NCBI GenBank assembly: GCA_964352985.1
Contig: CAYGUK010000030.1
Span: forward strand, 1-39,807
Source of the DNA: CAYGUK01 sp964352985
GTDB lineage: Bacteria > Pseudomonadota > Gammaproteobacteria > JAHCLG01
Length of the DNA: 39,807 nucleotides
Reading direction: 5' to 3'
The notes under the pieces are model-generated. The model was not told the origin of the DNA and did no database searches. It saw only the letters and a list, made by a program, of their open reading frames with translations. Made by a program: the position numbers and the translations under genes. This document shows, in pieces, positions 8,451 through 17,074 of this stretch (position 1 is its first letter; each line of letters begins with the position of its first letter).

Positions 8451-9516
8451 TAAAACACCGGTTATAAAACGCTCCAAAAGCTTGGAGCTGACTTTGTCTA
8501 TTATTGATAAATATAAACTTATAGTTGGAATATCGCGACTTGCTGATTTAACCGGTCTAGACTATTTTAATATCCCAGTTTTTTCGGCTATACGTCCTAA
8601 TGCAAAATCACTAACCGTTAGCCAAGGTAAAGGACTAACAGAAGACGAAGCTAAATGCTCTGCCCTTATTGAGTCAATCGAAACTTATTATGCTGAAGAA
8701 GTGGTACCAGATATACACAATTGCACAGTATCTGAAGTAAACGATAAAAATTTAAGTTATGTCTCGCCAAACATCTTAAATAAATATGTTAAATTCTCAG
8801 ACTCATCTGCCAAATTGGGCTGGGTTAAAGCTAAATCATTTTTTGAAGGAAAAACAATATTCATTCCTTTGGGCGAAGTTTCTTTGGATATGACTAATTC
8901 GGAAATCATTGCTTATGCTTCAACCTCAACTGGAATTGGTAGTGGACATAATTTCACAGAAGCAATGCTTCATGGAATTTTTGAAGTAATTGAAAGAAGT
9001 AAAAATTATCACAAAAGTAAACGCTTAGTTGTAGCTAATCATATTCCACTAGTTAAATTAATCCATAAAAATATGAATTTTCAAATTTTACAAAGAGAAA
9101 ACATATTTAATATCCCCGTATTTGAATGTCAGATTCAATCGATTGACCCCTCGGAAAATCAAATGATATTTAGAGGAGTTGGTTGTCACGCTAATCGCAA
9201 CATAGCCTTGTATCGTGCCATAATCGAATCAATTCAATCAAGATTAACTGCCATCGCAGGAGCTCGTGATGATATTATGTTTAACGATTATATAAAAATG
9301 AACACATTTACAAAATTACCAGATGAAACTTCCATGCAATTTGAGCAGATTACTTCCATTGAGTGCGATGAAAATGAAGATTATTTAAAGCATGTTATTC
9401 ACCAATTAAAAGAAAAAAATAAAGATATTATTATTTATGAATATTTAAATGCTGATCTTGTTATTTTAAGAACCATCATTGTTGACAGAAGTGAAATATC
9501 AAATGCTAAATGGTAA
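8431..9516 (+). CDS. YcaO-domain ATP-dependent amide-activating enzyme
   Basis: YcaO enzymes use ATP to phosphorylate a backbone amide, which is then attacked by a thiol or sulfide to give an azoline or thioamide. The ATP/Mg motifs are intact: S77-x3-E81-x2-E84 (SALIESIE), E177-x6-E184-x2-E187-R188 (EAMLHGIFEVIER), and E266-x2-Q269-x-R271 (ESIQSR), followed by AGARDD. The 361-residue length is slightly short: the usual C-terminal VPGLE-type tail is missing, and there is no PxPxP end as in azoline-forming members. It overlaps the next gene, tfuA, by 14 bases. YcaO paired with TfuA is the arrangement known for thioamide formation (methanogen McrA glycine, thioviridamide-type and thiovarsolin peptides), so a thioamide is the best guess. 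Confidence 0.92.
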   Translation: MNQPGINKTPVIKRSKSLELTLSIIDKYKLIVGISRLADLTGLDYFNIPVFSAIRPNAKSLTVSQGKGLTEDEAKCSALIESIETYYAEEVVPDIHNCTVSEVNDKNLSYVSPNILNKYVKFSDSSAKLGWVKAKSFFEGKTIFIPLGEVSLDMTNSEIIAYASTSTGIGSGHNFTEAMLHGIFEVIERSKNYHKSKRLVVANHIPLVKLIHKNMNFQILQRENIFNIPVFECQIQSIDPSENQMIFRGVGCHANRNIALYRAIIESIQSRLTAIAGARDDIMFNDYIKMNTFTKLPDETSMQFEQITSIECDENEDYLKHVIHQLKEKNKDIIIYEYLNADLVILRTIIVDRSEISNAKW

Positions 9517-10567
9517 AACTTGTATATTTGCTGATTCGACATTAAGTCATGAACACATTTTGGAAATTATACCTTCAATTCAATGCAAACCAGCAGTAAA
9601 AAAAGGTGATGTGCTTCGAGCCTTATCTGAAGGAGTTAAAAATATCATTATTATTGATGGTAATTTTGATCTTTGCCCTTCTGTGTGGCACAAGGAAATT
9701 TTGTTTGCTTTAAAACAATCTATTACTGTTATTGGCGCTGCATCCATGGGAGCATTGCGCGCAAGCGAATTACATGATTACGGAATGGTGGGATTTGGCA
9801 AAATTTTTGATCTTTATCGTGAGAATAAAATTGTTGCAGACGATGAATTAGTTGTTATGCATTCTGCCAATCTTCCAGAAAAAACACTCCCTCTAATTAA
9901 TATTAGATTGTCTATTCAAAGATTACCTCAACTTTTACAAGACAATATTTTATCTAAAGCAAAAAATATATATTTTAAAAGAAGAACCTGGCGACAACTT
10001 AAAGCCAATTTAGATTTGAATGAATTTACTCAACTTAAACAAATTTATATCGATTATAAAAGATTGGATGCTATTAATTGTCTACGATGGTTGAATGGTT
10101 GTTCTGAGTTAAAAACGTTGCCTAAACGTGAAATCATTTATGATACCCATTTTTTTAATAAATTAGTCGATGACGTTATATATGATAATAATTTATTTCC
10201 ATTTGAATATTCATTTGAAAAAGTAAAACCTGAAAAATCAATTTGTGAGCGTGCCAAAAGATTGATAGTTTTTCTTAACATCAATCATTCGCTTGAAGTA
10301 ATAGATTATTTTTCTAATTTGATTTCAATATTAGCAAGTAGTCATTATTCACTTACAAGCTTTGCAAAACATGAAATTTTTAATGAATTTAGGAAAAAAT
10401 GTGGATTATTAACTGCAGACTCATTGAAACATCATTTGTCAGTTTGTAATATAAAACTAGAGTACTTAGATCAACTTGTATCGGATTATTGTGCAATAAG
10501 ACATTTTACTTTATATCAAAAAATTATGAGGGAAAATTTTGAACGACAATACTGTTTTGATCATTAA
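9503..10567 (+). CDS. TfuA-family protein, YcaO partner
   Basis: The TfuA core spans residues ~7-120: CIFADSTLS, PAVKKGDVLRAL, IIIIDGNFDLCPSVWHKEIL, IGAASMGALRASEL, YGMVGFGKIF and DDELVVMH. These are the family's most conserved blocks. A further ~230 residues, helical and without a recognised motif, follow. The reading frame is open from a TTG at 9479, but the ATG at 9503 has AGAAGTG upstream and is preferred. It overlaps ycaO by 14 bases and the ATP-grasp gene by 29. TfuA is thought to deliver sulfide to YcaO during thioamidation. Here it may work with the ThiS-like protein upstream; that link is inference. Confidence 0.9.
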   Translation: MLNGKTCIFADSTLSHEHILEIIPSIQCKPAVKKGDVLRALSEGVKNIIIIDGNFDLCPSVWHKEILFALKQSITVIGAASMGALRASELHDYGMVGFGKIFDLYRENKIVADDELVVMHSANLPEKTLPLINIRLSIQRLPQLLQDNILSKAKNIYFKRRTWRQLKANLDLNEFTQLKQIYIDYKRLDAINCLRWLNGCSELKTLPKREIIYDTHFFNKLVDDVIYDNNLFPFEYSFEKVKPEKSICERAKRLIVFLNINHSLEVIDYFSNLISILASSHYSLTSFAKHEIFNEFRKKCGLLTADSLKHHLSVCNIKLEYLDQLVSDYCAIRHFTLYQKIMRENFERQYCFDH

Positions 10568-11699
10568 TACCACAAGTAATTATGATCTTGTGGATTTTTG
10601 TTATCTGAAAAATAAAGGTATTCTGGCTATACCTGTGGTTTTGAATTCTAGTCAAACGCAATATCACAATGCTGTTTCTGTACCCGACTTTTCTTTCCAA
10701 TCATTAGAAAAAATTACAAGTGAAGTTAAGCCACATTATATTTGTTGCATGAATGACCGTCTAATGGAAATTATTGCCAATCTCCGAGAATTATATCAAA
10801 TACCTGGATTAAGTTTAATTGAAGCAAAAAAAAGAATTGATAAAAGATATAGTCACAATTTAATTAAACCTTATTTACAATCACCACAAACTATAGAATT
10901 ATCTTCTTCAATAAATTATCAAGAACTTACTTGTAATTTAAACACCAGAAAAATATTTATAAAACCCCATAGTTTGTCAAGCTCTGAAGGTATCGCAATT
11001 ATCGATACCGAGGTTGATTTTAACAATTTTAAAAAAGAATACTTGCAAGATTTAACTAAATTTATAGTCCAACCCTATATTAACGGAGAGCTTTATCATT
11101 GCGAAATGATCGTGCAATTTGGGGAAATCATTTATGCTAATGCACGAAAATATTCTCGCCCCAATCACGAAATGATTTCCGAAAATATGCCTATATTTAG
11201 TTTAGAAATTGAAAATAACCTAATAGCAGAAGAGCTTAAAAAAATATCAACTATTGTTATGGAAAAATTACTAATTCAAAATGGCGTATTTCATTTAGAG
11301 TTTTACCGAGATTATAACAATCAGTTTATTTTCTTAGAGTTAAATTCACGACAACCCGGAATTGGTTTAAATAAAATGTATAAAAGAAAACTAAATAATT
11401 CTCTTGAAACGTTTATGATCATGATAGAATCAAACACTAAAATAGATAAAATTGATAGTGATAAATTGTACTATCTATGTGGGTATTACCCAATCCAACA
11501 AGGCTTAGTGACTAACATAAAACCGATTACTTTATCTGTTAAATTTGAATTTGAATGCTATATCAATATTGGTCAGTTTTATCACAAACCAAAAAAATTA
11601 TCGAAAGCGGCTTCTTTAGTCGCCTGGAGCGATAACATAGATTCAATACTCGATGCTTATGAACAAGCGAATAAACAAACAATCCTTACAATAAGTTGA
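10539..11699 (+). CDS. ATP-grasp carboxylate-amine ligase
   Basis: This 386-residue protein has the ATP-grasp layout: an N-terminal pre-ATP-grasp Rossmann-like part, then the ATP-binding lysine and small loop in FIKPHSLSSSEG (K142, loop 146-151), the partner strand FIVQPYINGE (~176-184), and the metal ligands E254 (HLEF) and E267-x-N269-x-R271 (ELNSRQPG). The start is a TTG at 10539 with GAGGGA seven bases upstream. It overlaps tfuA by 29 bases and is the last large gene of the operon. Enzymes of this type join a carboxylate to an amine via an acyl phosphate. Candidates here are an amino acid ligase, a peptide macrocyclase, or loading of the ThiS-like carrier or the mini-peptide. The choice cannot be made from sequence. 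Confidence 0.88.
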   Translation: MNDNTVLIINTTSNYDLVDFCYLKNKGILAIPVVLNSSQTQYHNAVSVPDFSFQSLEKITSEVKPHYICCMNDRLMEIIANLRELYQIPGLSLIEAKKRIDKRYSHNLIKPYLQSPQTIELSSSINYQELTCNLNTRKIFIKPHSLSSSEGIAIIDTEVDFNNFKKEYLQDLTKFIVQPYINGELYHCEMIVQFGEIIYANARKYSRPNHEMISENMPIFSLEIENNLIAEELKKISTIVMEKLLIQNGVFHLEFYRDYNNQFIFLELNSRQPGIGLNKMYKRKLNNSLETFMIMIESNTKIDKIDSDKLYYLCGYYPIQQGLVTNIKPITLSVKFEFECYINIGQFYHKPKKLSKAASLVAWSDNIDSILDAYEQANKQTILTIS

Positions 11700-11808
11700 A
11701 AATATTCAAAGGGATAAATAAATTGTTATTTTATCAAGGTATCTAGACCTATCCTTTTTATCGTTGTAAAATAGCTGGAGTATGAAAATAAATATTGAGG
11801 TGAAAACA

Positions 11809-11871
11809 ATGGATTATCTATACGACATAACAGAACAAGATATTGGATTCGAAGAAATTAAGGTTTTATAA
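11809..11871 (+). CDS. 20-residue ORF, possible precursor or scaffold peptide
   Basis: This tiny ORF begins MDYLYDITEQ and ends with DIGFEEIKVL. Its ATG is preceded by TTGAGGTGAAAACA, a near-ideal ribosome binding site. An in-frame ATG at 11782 (29 codons in all) has a GGAG only one base away, so the inner start is preferred. It lies 109 bases downstream of the ATP-grasp gene on the same strand, just before the convergent gene at 11905. Its acidic, tyrosine-rich composition and position resemble the short substrates of peptide-modifying clusters such as PqqA or MftA. It lacks cysteine, serine or core-like repeats. It may be a YcaO/ATP-grasp substrate, or a chance ORF; no homolog is recognised. 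Confidence 0.45.
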   Translation: MDYLYDITEQDIGFEEIKVL

Positions 11872-11904
11872 ATTTATACTTTTAGCCTACTAGCTAATTT
11901 TTCT

Positions 11905-13167
11905 TTACTCTTCACTTACCTTATATTTTATCCCAAAACAACCTTTAAAAAAGCTTGAACGACAAGTTAGTGACTTATTGTTAAAATTAAGTTGTTGGAG
12001 TTTATTAGCAATATGCTTATCATACTCTGCAATATCATTTTCAAGTGTTAAAAAACCACTATTTTTTGTTGGACCATTAAAATCACTCATCACATCTACT
12101 GCTAATTTATTTGCCAATTTGTAAAATATCGTGTTTTTTGCTAAGCCTGCTTTCTTTATCTGTTCACAGTAGGCTTCAAAGACACTTTTAATATCTAAGC
12201 ATAGTTTTAAAGTGCTTGCTGTAGGTGGCATAGAATATAAAAAAGCTGGTTTTTTGAGTGAATAATAAATTGGAGTGTTAGTTTCAAAAGGTTCGAGATA
12301 TTTTGGCCCAATTAATATTGGCGCATGTTTTATCTCATAGTAGTGATTATAAGCTTCTTCTATAATTTTATATGGGATCATTGATTCATCTGTAACTGCC
12401 CCAAATCCTGGTGTTTGTCCCGCACCTAAACAAAATAATTGTCTTACTGCATCATTAACGAAGTCATTTGGAGATAATTTAAATTCATTTTTTATATAAG
12501 ATAAAATAAAATCATAGAGAATTAAATTTCGCTTAAAGCCGCTTATATTTAGTGATAATTCTCTTATATAGGCTGTGGCAGGATCATTATGTTTTTCCTG
12601 CATCTTCTCTACCCATTTTTTAGGGAATATTAAAAGTTTAAAGCGCCATGTTGAATTTGATTTTTGGATGATATCTCTAAAGATTTCAAATTGTGAATCC
12701 ATATTTTTTGGTGGTAAATGCTTTAATGAAAATTGATGGCACAGTGAATCATGAGAATTCTTTTCAGCGATTTCAGGTAACAACAGAATATTGCGAGCTC
12801 CAGCAGTAAAAGTTAACATATCATTCGGAGAATGAAGTCTATCATTCCTAACAAATGATGTGAGCTGCAATAGTCTTCCTGGTGATAATATTTGATAAGT
12901 AAATAGTTTATCGACAAATCCAACATATTGTTCAATCTTATTCTCTAATATCATTGAGAATGGAACTTTAGTGATAGGTTGTATTTTTGTATCATTAGGA
13001 GCATAAAAATAATTATTGTCTGCGATAAGTTCACCAAATTGATATTCATATACAGTAAAAGGATATTTTTTAATAATCGGTGAAGTATCAAGAATTTCAC
13101 TAAACTCAGGATTAACTTTTTGCACAATAGTTTTAATTTCATCCCAACTGTATTTAAAAACAGACAC
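11905..13167 (-). CDS. Hypothetical protein, 420 residues
   Basis: No family is recognised. The protein is soluble, without signal peptide or membrane spans, and mixes charged and aromatic residues evenly, as in a folded enzyme or binding protein. Segments that might be useful in a search are LFCLGAGQTPGFGAVTDES near the middle and PIYYSLKKPAFLYSMPP further on; several histidines and cysteines are scattered. The start is a GTG with only weak upstream GAGAAA. The gene converges on the YcaO cluster and ends 33 bases from the mini-ORF. It stands alone on its strand, so it gives no operon clue. The long open frame and normal composition make it a real gene. Confidence 0.75.
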   Translation of the reverse strand: MSVFKYSWDEIKTIVQKVNPEFSEILDTSPIIKKYPFTVYEYQFGELIADNNYFYAPNDTKIQPITKVPFSMILENKIEQYVGFVDKLFTYQILSPGRLLQLTSFVRNDRLHSPNDMLTFTAGARNILLLPEIAEKNSHDSLCHQFSLKHLPPKNMDSQFEIFRDIIQKSNSTWRFKLLIFPKKWVEKMQEKHNDPATAYIRELSLNISGFKRNLILYDFILSYIKNEFKLSPNDFVNDAVRQLFCLGAGQTPGFGAVTDESMIPYKIIEEAYNHYYEIKHAPILIGPKYLEPFETNTPIYYSLKKPAFLYSMPPTASTLKLCLDIKSVFEAYCEQIKKAGLAKNTIFYKLANKLAVDVMSDFNGPTKNSGFLTLENDIAEYDKHIANKLQQLNFNNKSLTCRSSFFKGCFGIKYKVSEE

Positions 13168-13331
13168 TTAATTTCTCGCTTATTAGAAAATCAACATACT
13201 CAATCGATAAAGTTTACATAAAATGCTTGACATAATCGAGGCTATATTTAAAAATAAAGCGATATTTTAGCGCTATATTTTATAGCTGTAAATTATTGAG
13301 ATGTATTATTTAGATCAACTAGGAGTATGAT

Positions 13332-13592
13332 ATGAGTCAGCATGAAGATGGAAAAGAAAGTTCAAATTATTTGATAGAAGGTTCAAAACTCAATCAAAAA
13401 GGTTTATATGATAAAATTAAAATCAAAGGAAAAACTGAATGGGCAAAACTTATCTACGACAGTAATAATCATGAAGTCTGCGATAATCTTCACTTAATGC
13501 TTGATAACGCTGTTATGATGTGGCATCTCGATGATAAACAACCTTATGTTGAAATTCCAAAAGATAAATTGAAATTGTTTTTAGATTTATAA
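13332..13592 (+). CDS. Small hypothetical protein, 86 residues
   Basis: A small soluble, charged protein without recognised family. It has an AGGAG ribosome binding site eight bases before the ATG and a perfect 20-bp inverted-repeat terminator just after its stop, which argues for a real, independently transcribed gene. The sequence is rich in lysine, aspartate and leucine and ends KDKLKLFLDL. It is divergent from the 420-residue orphan gene. No function is assigned. Confidence 0.7.
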   Translation: MSQHEDGKESSNYLIEGSKLNQKGLYDKIKIKGKTEWAKLIYDSNNHEVCDNLHLMLDNAVMMWHLDDKQPYVEIPKDKLKLFLDL

Positions 13593-13600
13593 ATATATCA

Positions 13601-13653
13601 ATTTAAAACTCAATCAACAAATTCCAAATATTATTGTTGATTGAGTTTTAAAT
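13601..13653. terminator. 20-bp perfect inverted repeat, bidirectional terminator
   Basis: The arms 13601-13620 and 13634-13653 are exact reverse complements, separated by a 13-base loop. Each arm carries an AAAACTCAATCAACAA core, and the right-hand arm runs GATTGAGTTTTAAAT, giving an A/T-rich end on both strands. It lies just after the 86-residue gene. Confidence 0.75.
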
Positions 13654-13829
13654 GAGGTTAGCAATAAATAGCAATATTTGATCTTTATTCAGCACTTTCG
13701 TTATCTAATGTTGCTTAAATTATTCCATGAATTTTATACAGCTAATTTTTTACAATTTAGATTTTAGTTTATTAGTGATTATTCGAATCACTTACTATTA
13801 TGGAATACGATAATAAATTCCTATTTTAC

Positions 13830-14399
13830 TTAAACAAGATTTTCTATCCGTTTATCAGGGACTAACCATAAAATGGCGACGAGCAAGTAGATAAGTTGAG
13901 CTGCCCATTGTGTGATAAAAGAAAGTGGAAGCGCAACAACATAAAGTAAAATTGAAATTTTACCTTTGATGTCATTACCAATTGCATTCGAAATCATGGA
14001 GTTTTTGCCTTCATTTTTTAATAACACCTGCACCAACACCCAATACCCTATCGAAGCCATCAAAAGAATTAAACCATATATTGCAGTAGGAACAGCGGTG
14101 TAATGATTTTCACCCATCCAACCTGTCGCAAATGGAAGTAATGATAGCCAAAAAAGTAAATGCATGTTTGCCCATAATATTCGACCATTTACTTTTTTTA
14201 CTGCATAAAATAAATGATGATGATTGTTCCAATAAATTCCCAAGTAAACAAAACTTAAAATATAACTTAAAAATTGCGGCGCCAATTGTGTCAACTGGTC
14301 TAAACTATCGCCATGTGGTATTTTTAATTCTAAAACCATGATGGTGAGAATAATCGCTATGACCGCATCACTAAATGCTTCTATACGAGTTTTATTCAT
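13830..14399 (-). CDS. TMEM175/DUF1211 family membrane protein (putative cation channel)
   Basis: This 189-residue protein begins MNKTRIEAFSDAVIAII; the FSDAV(F/I)A signature at the start of helix 1 marks the TMEM175/DUF1211 family. About five to six hydrophobic spans follow, with YLGIYWNNHHHLF and an FATGWMGE loop, all typical. Bacterial members form potassium-permeable channels as tetramers, so it is probably an inner-membrane channel; the actual ion was not tested. It lies 43 bases downstream of the FMN reductase gene on the same strand and may be co-transcribed with it. Confidence 0.88.
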   Translation of the reverse strand: MNKTRIEAFSDAVIAIILTIMVLELKIPHGDSLDQLTQLAPQFLSYILSFVYLGIYWNNHHHLFYAVKKVNGRILWANMHLLFWLSLLPFATGWMGENHYTAVPTAIYGLILLMASIGYWVLVQVLLKNEGKNSMISNAIGNDIKGKISILLYVVALPLSFITQWAAQLIYLLVAILWLVPDKRIENLV

Positions 14400-14442
14400 A
14401 ATATTTGGTTTACCTAGTTATTTACTTTTAAACAAAGTTACA

Positions 14443-14997
14443 TCATGATTTGTGTTTTTCGATCCAGTTATAAAATGCATCTACATAACTTTGTATAAAT
14501 TTTCTTGAATCTTCATTTGTAATGTGACTTGTAGAATCAAAAATATTTTCTTTGTATTGAAAATACATTTCAGGAGAACCCATTAATACAAGCCCTAAAT
14601 AAAGCAATGTTGAGCGTAACGCATGTTGAGAACAAGCTGTTCCAATTGCACCAGGAGAAGTACCACATAATGCGGCGGGTTTCTTTGAAAAAGAATTTTT
14701 ACCATATGGTCTACTTGCCCAATCAATTGCATTTTTTAAAGGTGCTGGGTAGCCACGATTATATTCGGGTGTAACAAATAATATAGCATCTGCATTTTCA
14801 ATTTCTTTTTTTAATCTTTGTGCTTCGTCTGGAAATGAAGCTTCTAAATCTTGATTAAAAAGGGGCAAATCGCTTATTTCAGCGATCTCTAAATTGAATT
14901 TATCTCTGCCTAATAATGCAATTGCTTTTGCTAACTGTAAATTGAAAGAATCTTTCCGTAGACTACCTACCAGACCTAATACATTATATTTGCTCAT
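14443..14997 (-). CDS. NADPH-dependent FMN reductase (chromate/quinone reductase type)
   Basis: A flavodoxin-fold reductase of about 184 residues. The phosphate-binding loop GSLRKDSFNLQLAKA near the N-terminus and the TPEYNRGYPAPLKNAIDWASRP segment in the middle are diagnostic of the NADPH-dependent FMN reductase family (ChrR/azoreductase/quinone reductase type). GTSPGAIGTACSQHALR follows, as expected. Two ATGs stand in tandem; the second is better spaced from the upstream GGAG. The neighbouring pirin-like gene on the same strand suggests a stress or quinone-detoxification context, without proof. Confidence 0.9.
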   Translation of the reverse strand: MSKYNVLGLVGSLRKDSFNLQLAKAIALLGRDKFNLEIAEISDLPLFNQDLEASFPDEAQRLKKEIENADAILFVTPEYNRGYPAPLKNAIDWASRPYGKNSFSKKPAALCGTSPGAIGTACSQHALRSTLLYLGLVLMGSPEMYFQYKENIFDSTSHITNEDSRKFIQSYVDAFYNWIEKHKS

Positions 14998-15118
14998 CAT
15001 CGCTCCTTTTTTATAACAAGGTTATGATCCGTTCTGGATAAGAGATTAACTTGTTAATACAATATTCCAATTTTATGAATTAAACAATGTACTTTTTTAA
15101 TCAAATTAAAAATATTTT

Positions 15119-15814
15119 TTAATTTGATCGTAAATCAAAAAATAAGAATTCTGCTTGATCGAAACTGGTAATACCGAGGTTTTGTTCATTAATTGCGGCA
15201 CCATCACCTTCGTTCATTCGTTCTTTGTTTAAAGTAATACTGCCTTTGATTAATTGTAACCAACCTATGCGTCCTTGATTGAAAGAATAATGCAACGTGT
15301 GATGGTCTTGCATGAAGCACACATATAAATTGATATCTTGATGAATCATCACTGCGCTGTTGCTTCTGTTTTGTGAGCCAATTAAAAGCAGCTGGTTTGG
15401 TGAGTGTTGGAACTTAATCTGTTGATAACTCGGTGATAAATTTTGTTTGTTTGGGATAATCCAAATCTGTAAAAAATGTAGGGATTCAGTTTTAGAGTGA
15501 TTAAATTCACTGTGCTCGACACCCGTGCCTGCAGACATAATTTGAATTTCGCCAGGCTGAATAATAGAACCATTTCCCATGCTATCTTTATGCTCTAACT
15601 GCCCATCAATAACATAAGAAATAATTTCCATATTGCGATGTGGATGACGACTAAAGCCCATGCCAGGTCGTACGATATCTTCATTAATCACTCGCAGATC
15701 ACTCAAGCCCATAAAATGAGGGTCATGATATTCTGCAAACGAAAAAGTATGGGCGCTCTTAAGCCAATCTAGTTGACTTTTGCCACGATCATCGCTTTTC
15801 CGAATTTGTATCAT
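15119..15814 (-). CDS. Pirin-family bicupin protein (YhhW-like)
   Basis: About 231 residues with the pirin N-terminal cupin: SAHTFSFAEYHDP, then the metal-binding HPHRNMEIISYVIDG (His-x-His with Glu) and a further histidine in GTGVEHSEFN. The second cupin half is divergent. E. coli YhhW has this length and has quercetinase activity. The ATG at 15814 with GAGTG upstream is preferred over a GTG four codons earlier. It precedes the FMN reductase on the same strand with a 122-base gap. Confidence 0.9.
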   Translation of the reverse strand: MIQIRKSDDRGKSQLDWLKSAHTFSFAEYHDPHFMGLSDLRVINEDIVRPGMGFSRHPHRNMEIISYVIDGQLEHKDSMGNGSIIQPGEIQIMSAGTGVEHSEFNHSKTESLHFLQIWIIPNKQNLSPSYQQIKFQHSPNQLLLIGSQNRSNSAVMIHQDINLYVCFMQDHHTLHYSFNQGRIGWLQLIKGSITLNKERMNEGDGAAINEQNLGITSFDQAEFLFFDLRSN

Positions 15815-16096
15815 ATGCTTTATCACTCATCTAAATCAATAAATCGTGATTATAACATAGCTTTCTAAATTACTTAGAACTGACTTTATTCTCTGAAACG
15901 GAAAATGTTATTTCTACAAGGTATTATTAATAATAACGTTTTTGACAAGAATCGAAGCGTTACCTGGATACATTTATTCTCAAAATGAAATGGTGATTTT
16001 TAAAAATTGTATATACTAAGCGTTATTAATTTATTATCTTTTGATATTAAATAAAATAGTAACTTAACTTTATAATAATAAGAATTGGAGTATATA

Positions 16097-16543
16097 ATGG
16101 CTATTCGCTTTTTTGTAAATAATAATCAAGTCCCTTTACCTCAAGTTGAAATAAAAACGTTATTACCCTATCTAGTGGATTGTTGTCATGATTTTAATTT
16201 AAATTATAGTGACAAAATTAATTTTCAAAATGAAAATGAAATTGAAATCTCAATAAAAACTGGAAATTCGGCTTTAATTTCAATTGGCCTTGAATCAGAA
16301 ATGGCTTATTTACCGAAATATATTACGATTGAAGAAGGTGAAACTTTATCTAATGATCAAAAAAGATTCCTTAATTTGTTAAAGGCCGAATTAGCTAGTC
16401 GAGTTCAGTTGCTCGGTATACACGGTGTTTTATCTGAAAATATTGAAGCATTTATTAAAATTGAACCTTATGCTATTGATAATGATCAAGAGGAATTTGT
16501 TATTGTAGAACAGCAACAAAACCCCGTTCCTAGAGTACGGTAA
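16097..16543 (+). CDS. Hypothetical protein, 148 residues
   Basis: No family is recognised. The frame opens at a TTG that is itself part of a TTGGAG ribosome binding site; the ATG at 16097, six bases further on, is the true start (MAIRFFVNNNQVPLP). The protein is soluble and acidic, with alternating beta-like and charged segments and a glutamine-rich tail (EQQQNPVPRVR). It stands alone between the pirin gene and a NudC fragment. It could be a secreted or host-directed protein, but nothing in the sequence shows that. Confidence 0.65.
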   Translation: MAIRFFVNNNQVPLPQVEIKTLLPYLVDCCHDFNLNYSDKINFQNENEIEISIKTGNSALISIGLESEMAYLPKYITIEEGETLSNDQKRFLNLLKAELASRVQLLGIHGVLSENIEAFIKIEPYAIDNDQEEFVIVEQQQNPVPRVR

Positions 16544-16757
16544 AGACATGTTTCATTGTTAATTTATCGACGTGCCTTTGCTTTTTAATTTTAACACGAA
16601 AGATAATTATCATTTCTGATAATTGTGTGGGAAACGACTCCATAATTTTTGTGTAATGAATAACTGACGTCCAAATTATACTTAGAGAATATTAATCTCA
16701 TTTTGATAATCTCTTTTGTAATTTTCAATTTTAAAGGTGAAGAATATAGGAATTACT

Positions 16758-16991
16758 GTGAAAAATATTCGTTACTTTGGTTCACAACCTTGACCGTTTC
16801 CTGATTCTCTCATGTTAGCTTTTATTGCTGATCATGAATCAGGAGAAATTAACCTCCTTGATGGAGAACCGGAAGACGCTGGTTGGTATGATGCGCATCA
16901 TCTACCAGAGTTGCCCGCTTCATCCATTAGTATTTCAAGGCAACTGATCGATCATTTTTTGAAAGAAGAGATAAATCAAACGAAGAAATAA
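16758..16991 (+). pseudogene. nudC: Remnant of nudC (NADH pyrophosphatase, Nudix), C-terminal part
   Basis: The frame reads FGSQP, stop, PFPDSLMLAF, which matches the NudC block GSQPWPFPxSLM with its tryptophan codon changed to TGA (16791). It continues with a short Nudix remainder, EDAGWYDAHHLPELP and SISRQLIDHFL, as at the end of NudC. The N-terminal zinc ribbon and the Nudix box itself are absent. This is therefore a truncated, inactivated gene, probably cut by the insertion events visible just downstream. Confidence 0.75.
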
Positions 16992-17060
16992 TATACCTTA
17001 TACACCGTGTGATTATGGCCATGGTATAGCATTGCTGTTTATTAACTGACTTGCATGAAT

Positions 17061-17074
17061 GGCACCGTCAAGTT
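17061..17074 (+). repeat. Inverted-repeat element copy 1 (GGCACCGTCAAGTT)
   Basis: The 14-base GGCACCGTCAAGTT is exactly repeated in reverse at 18521-18534; together they bracket the YegD gene. It is followed by AATAGC, as is the third copy at 20145. It looks like the end of an insertion element or cassette. Confidence 0.7.
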
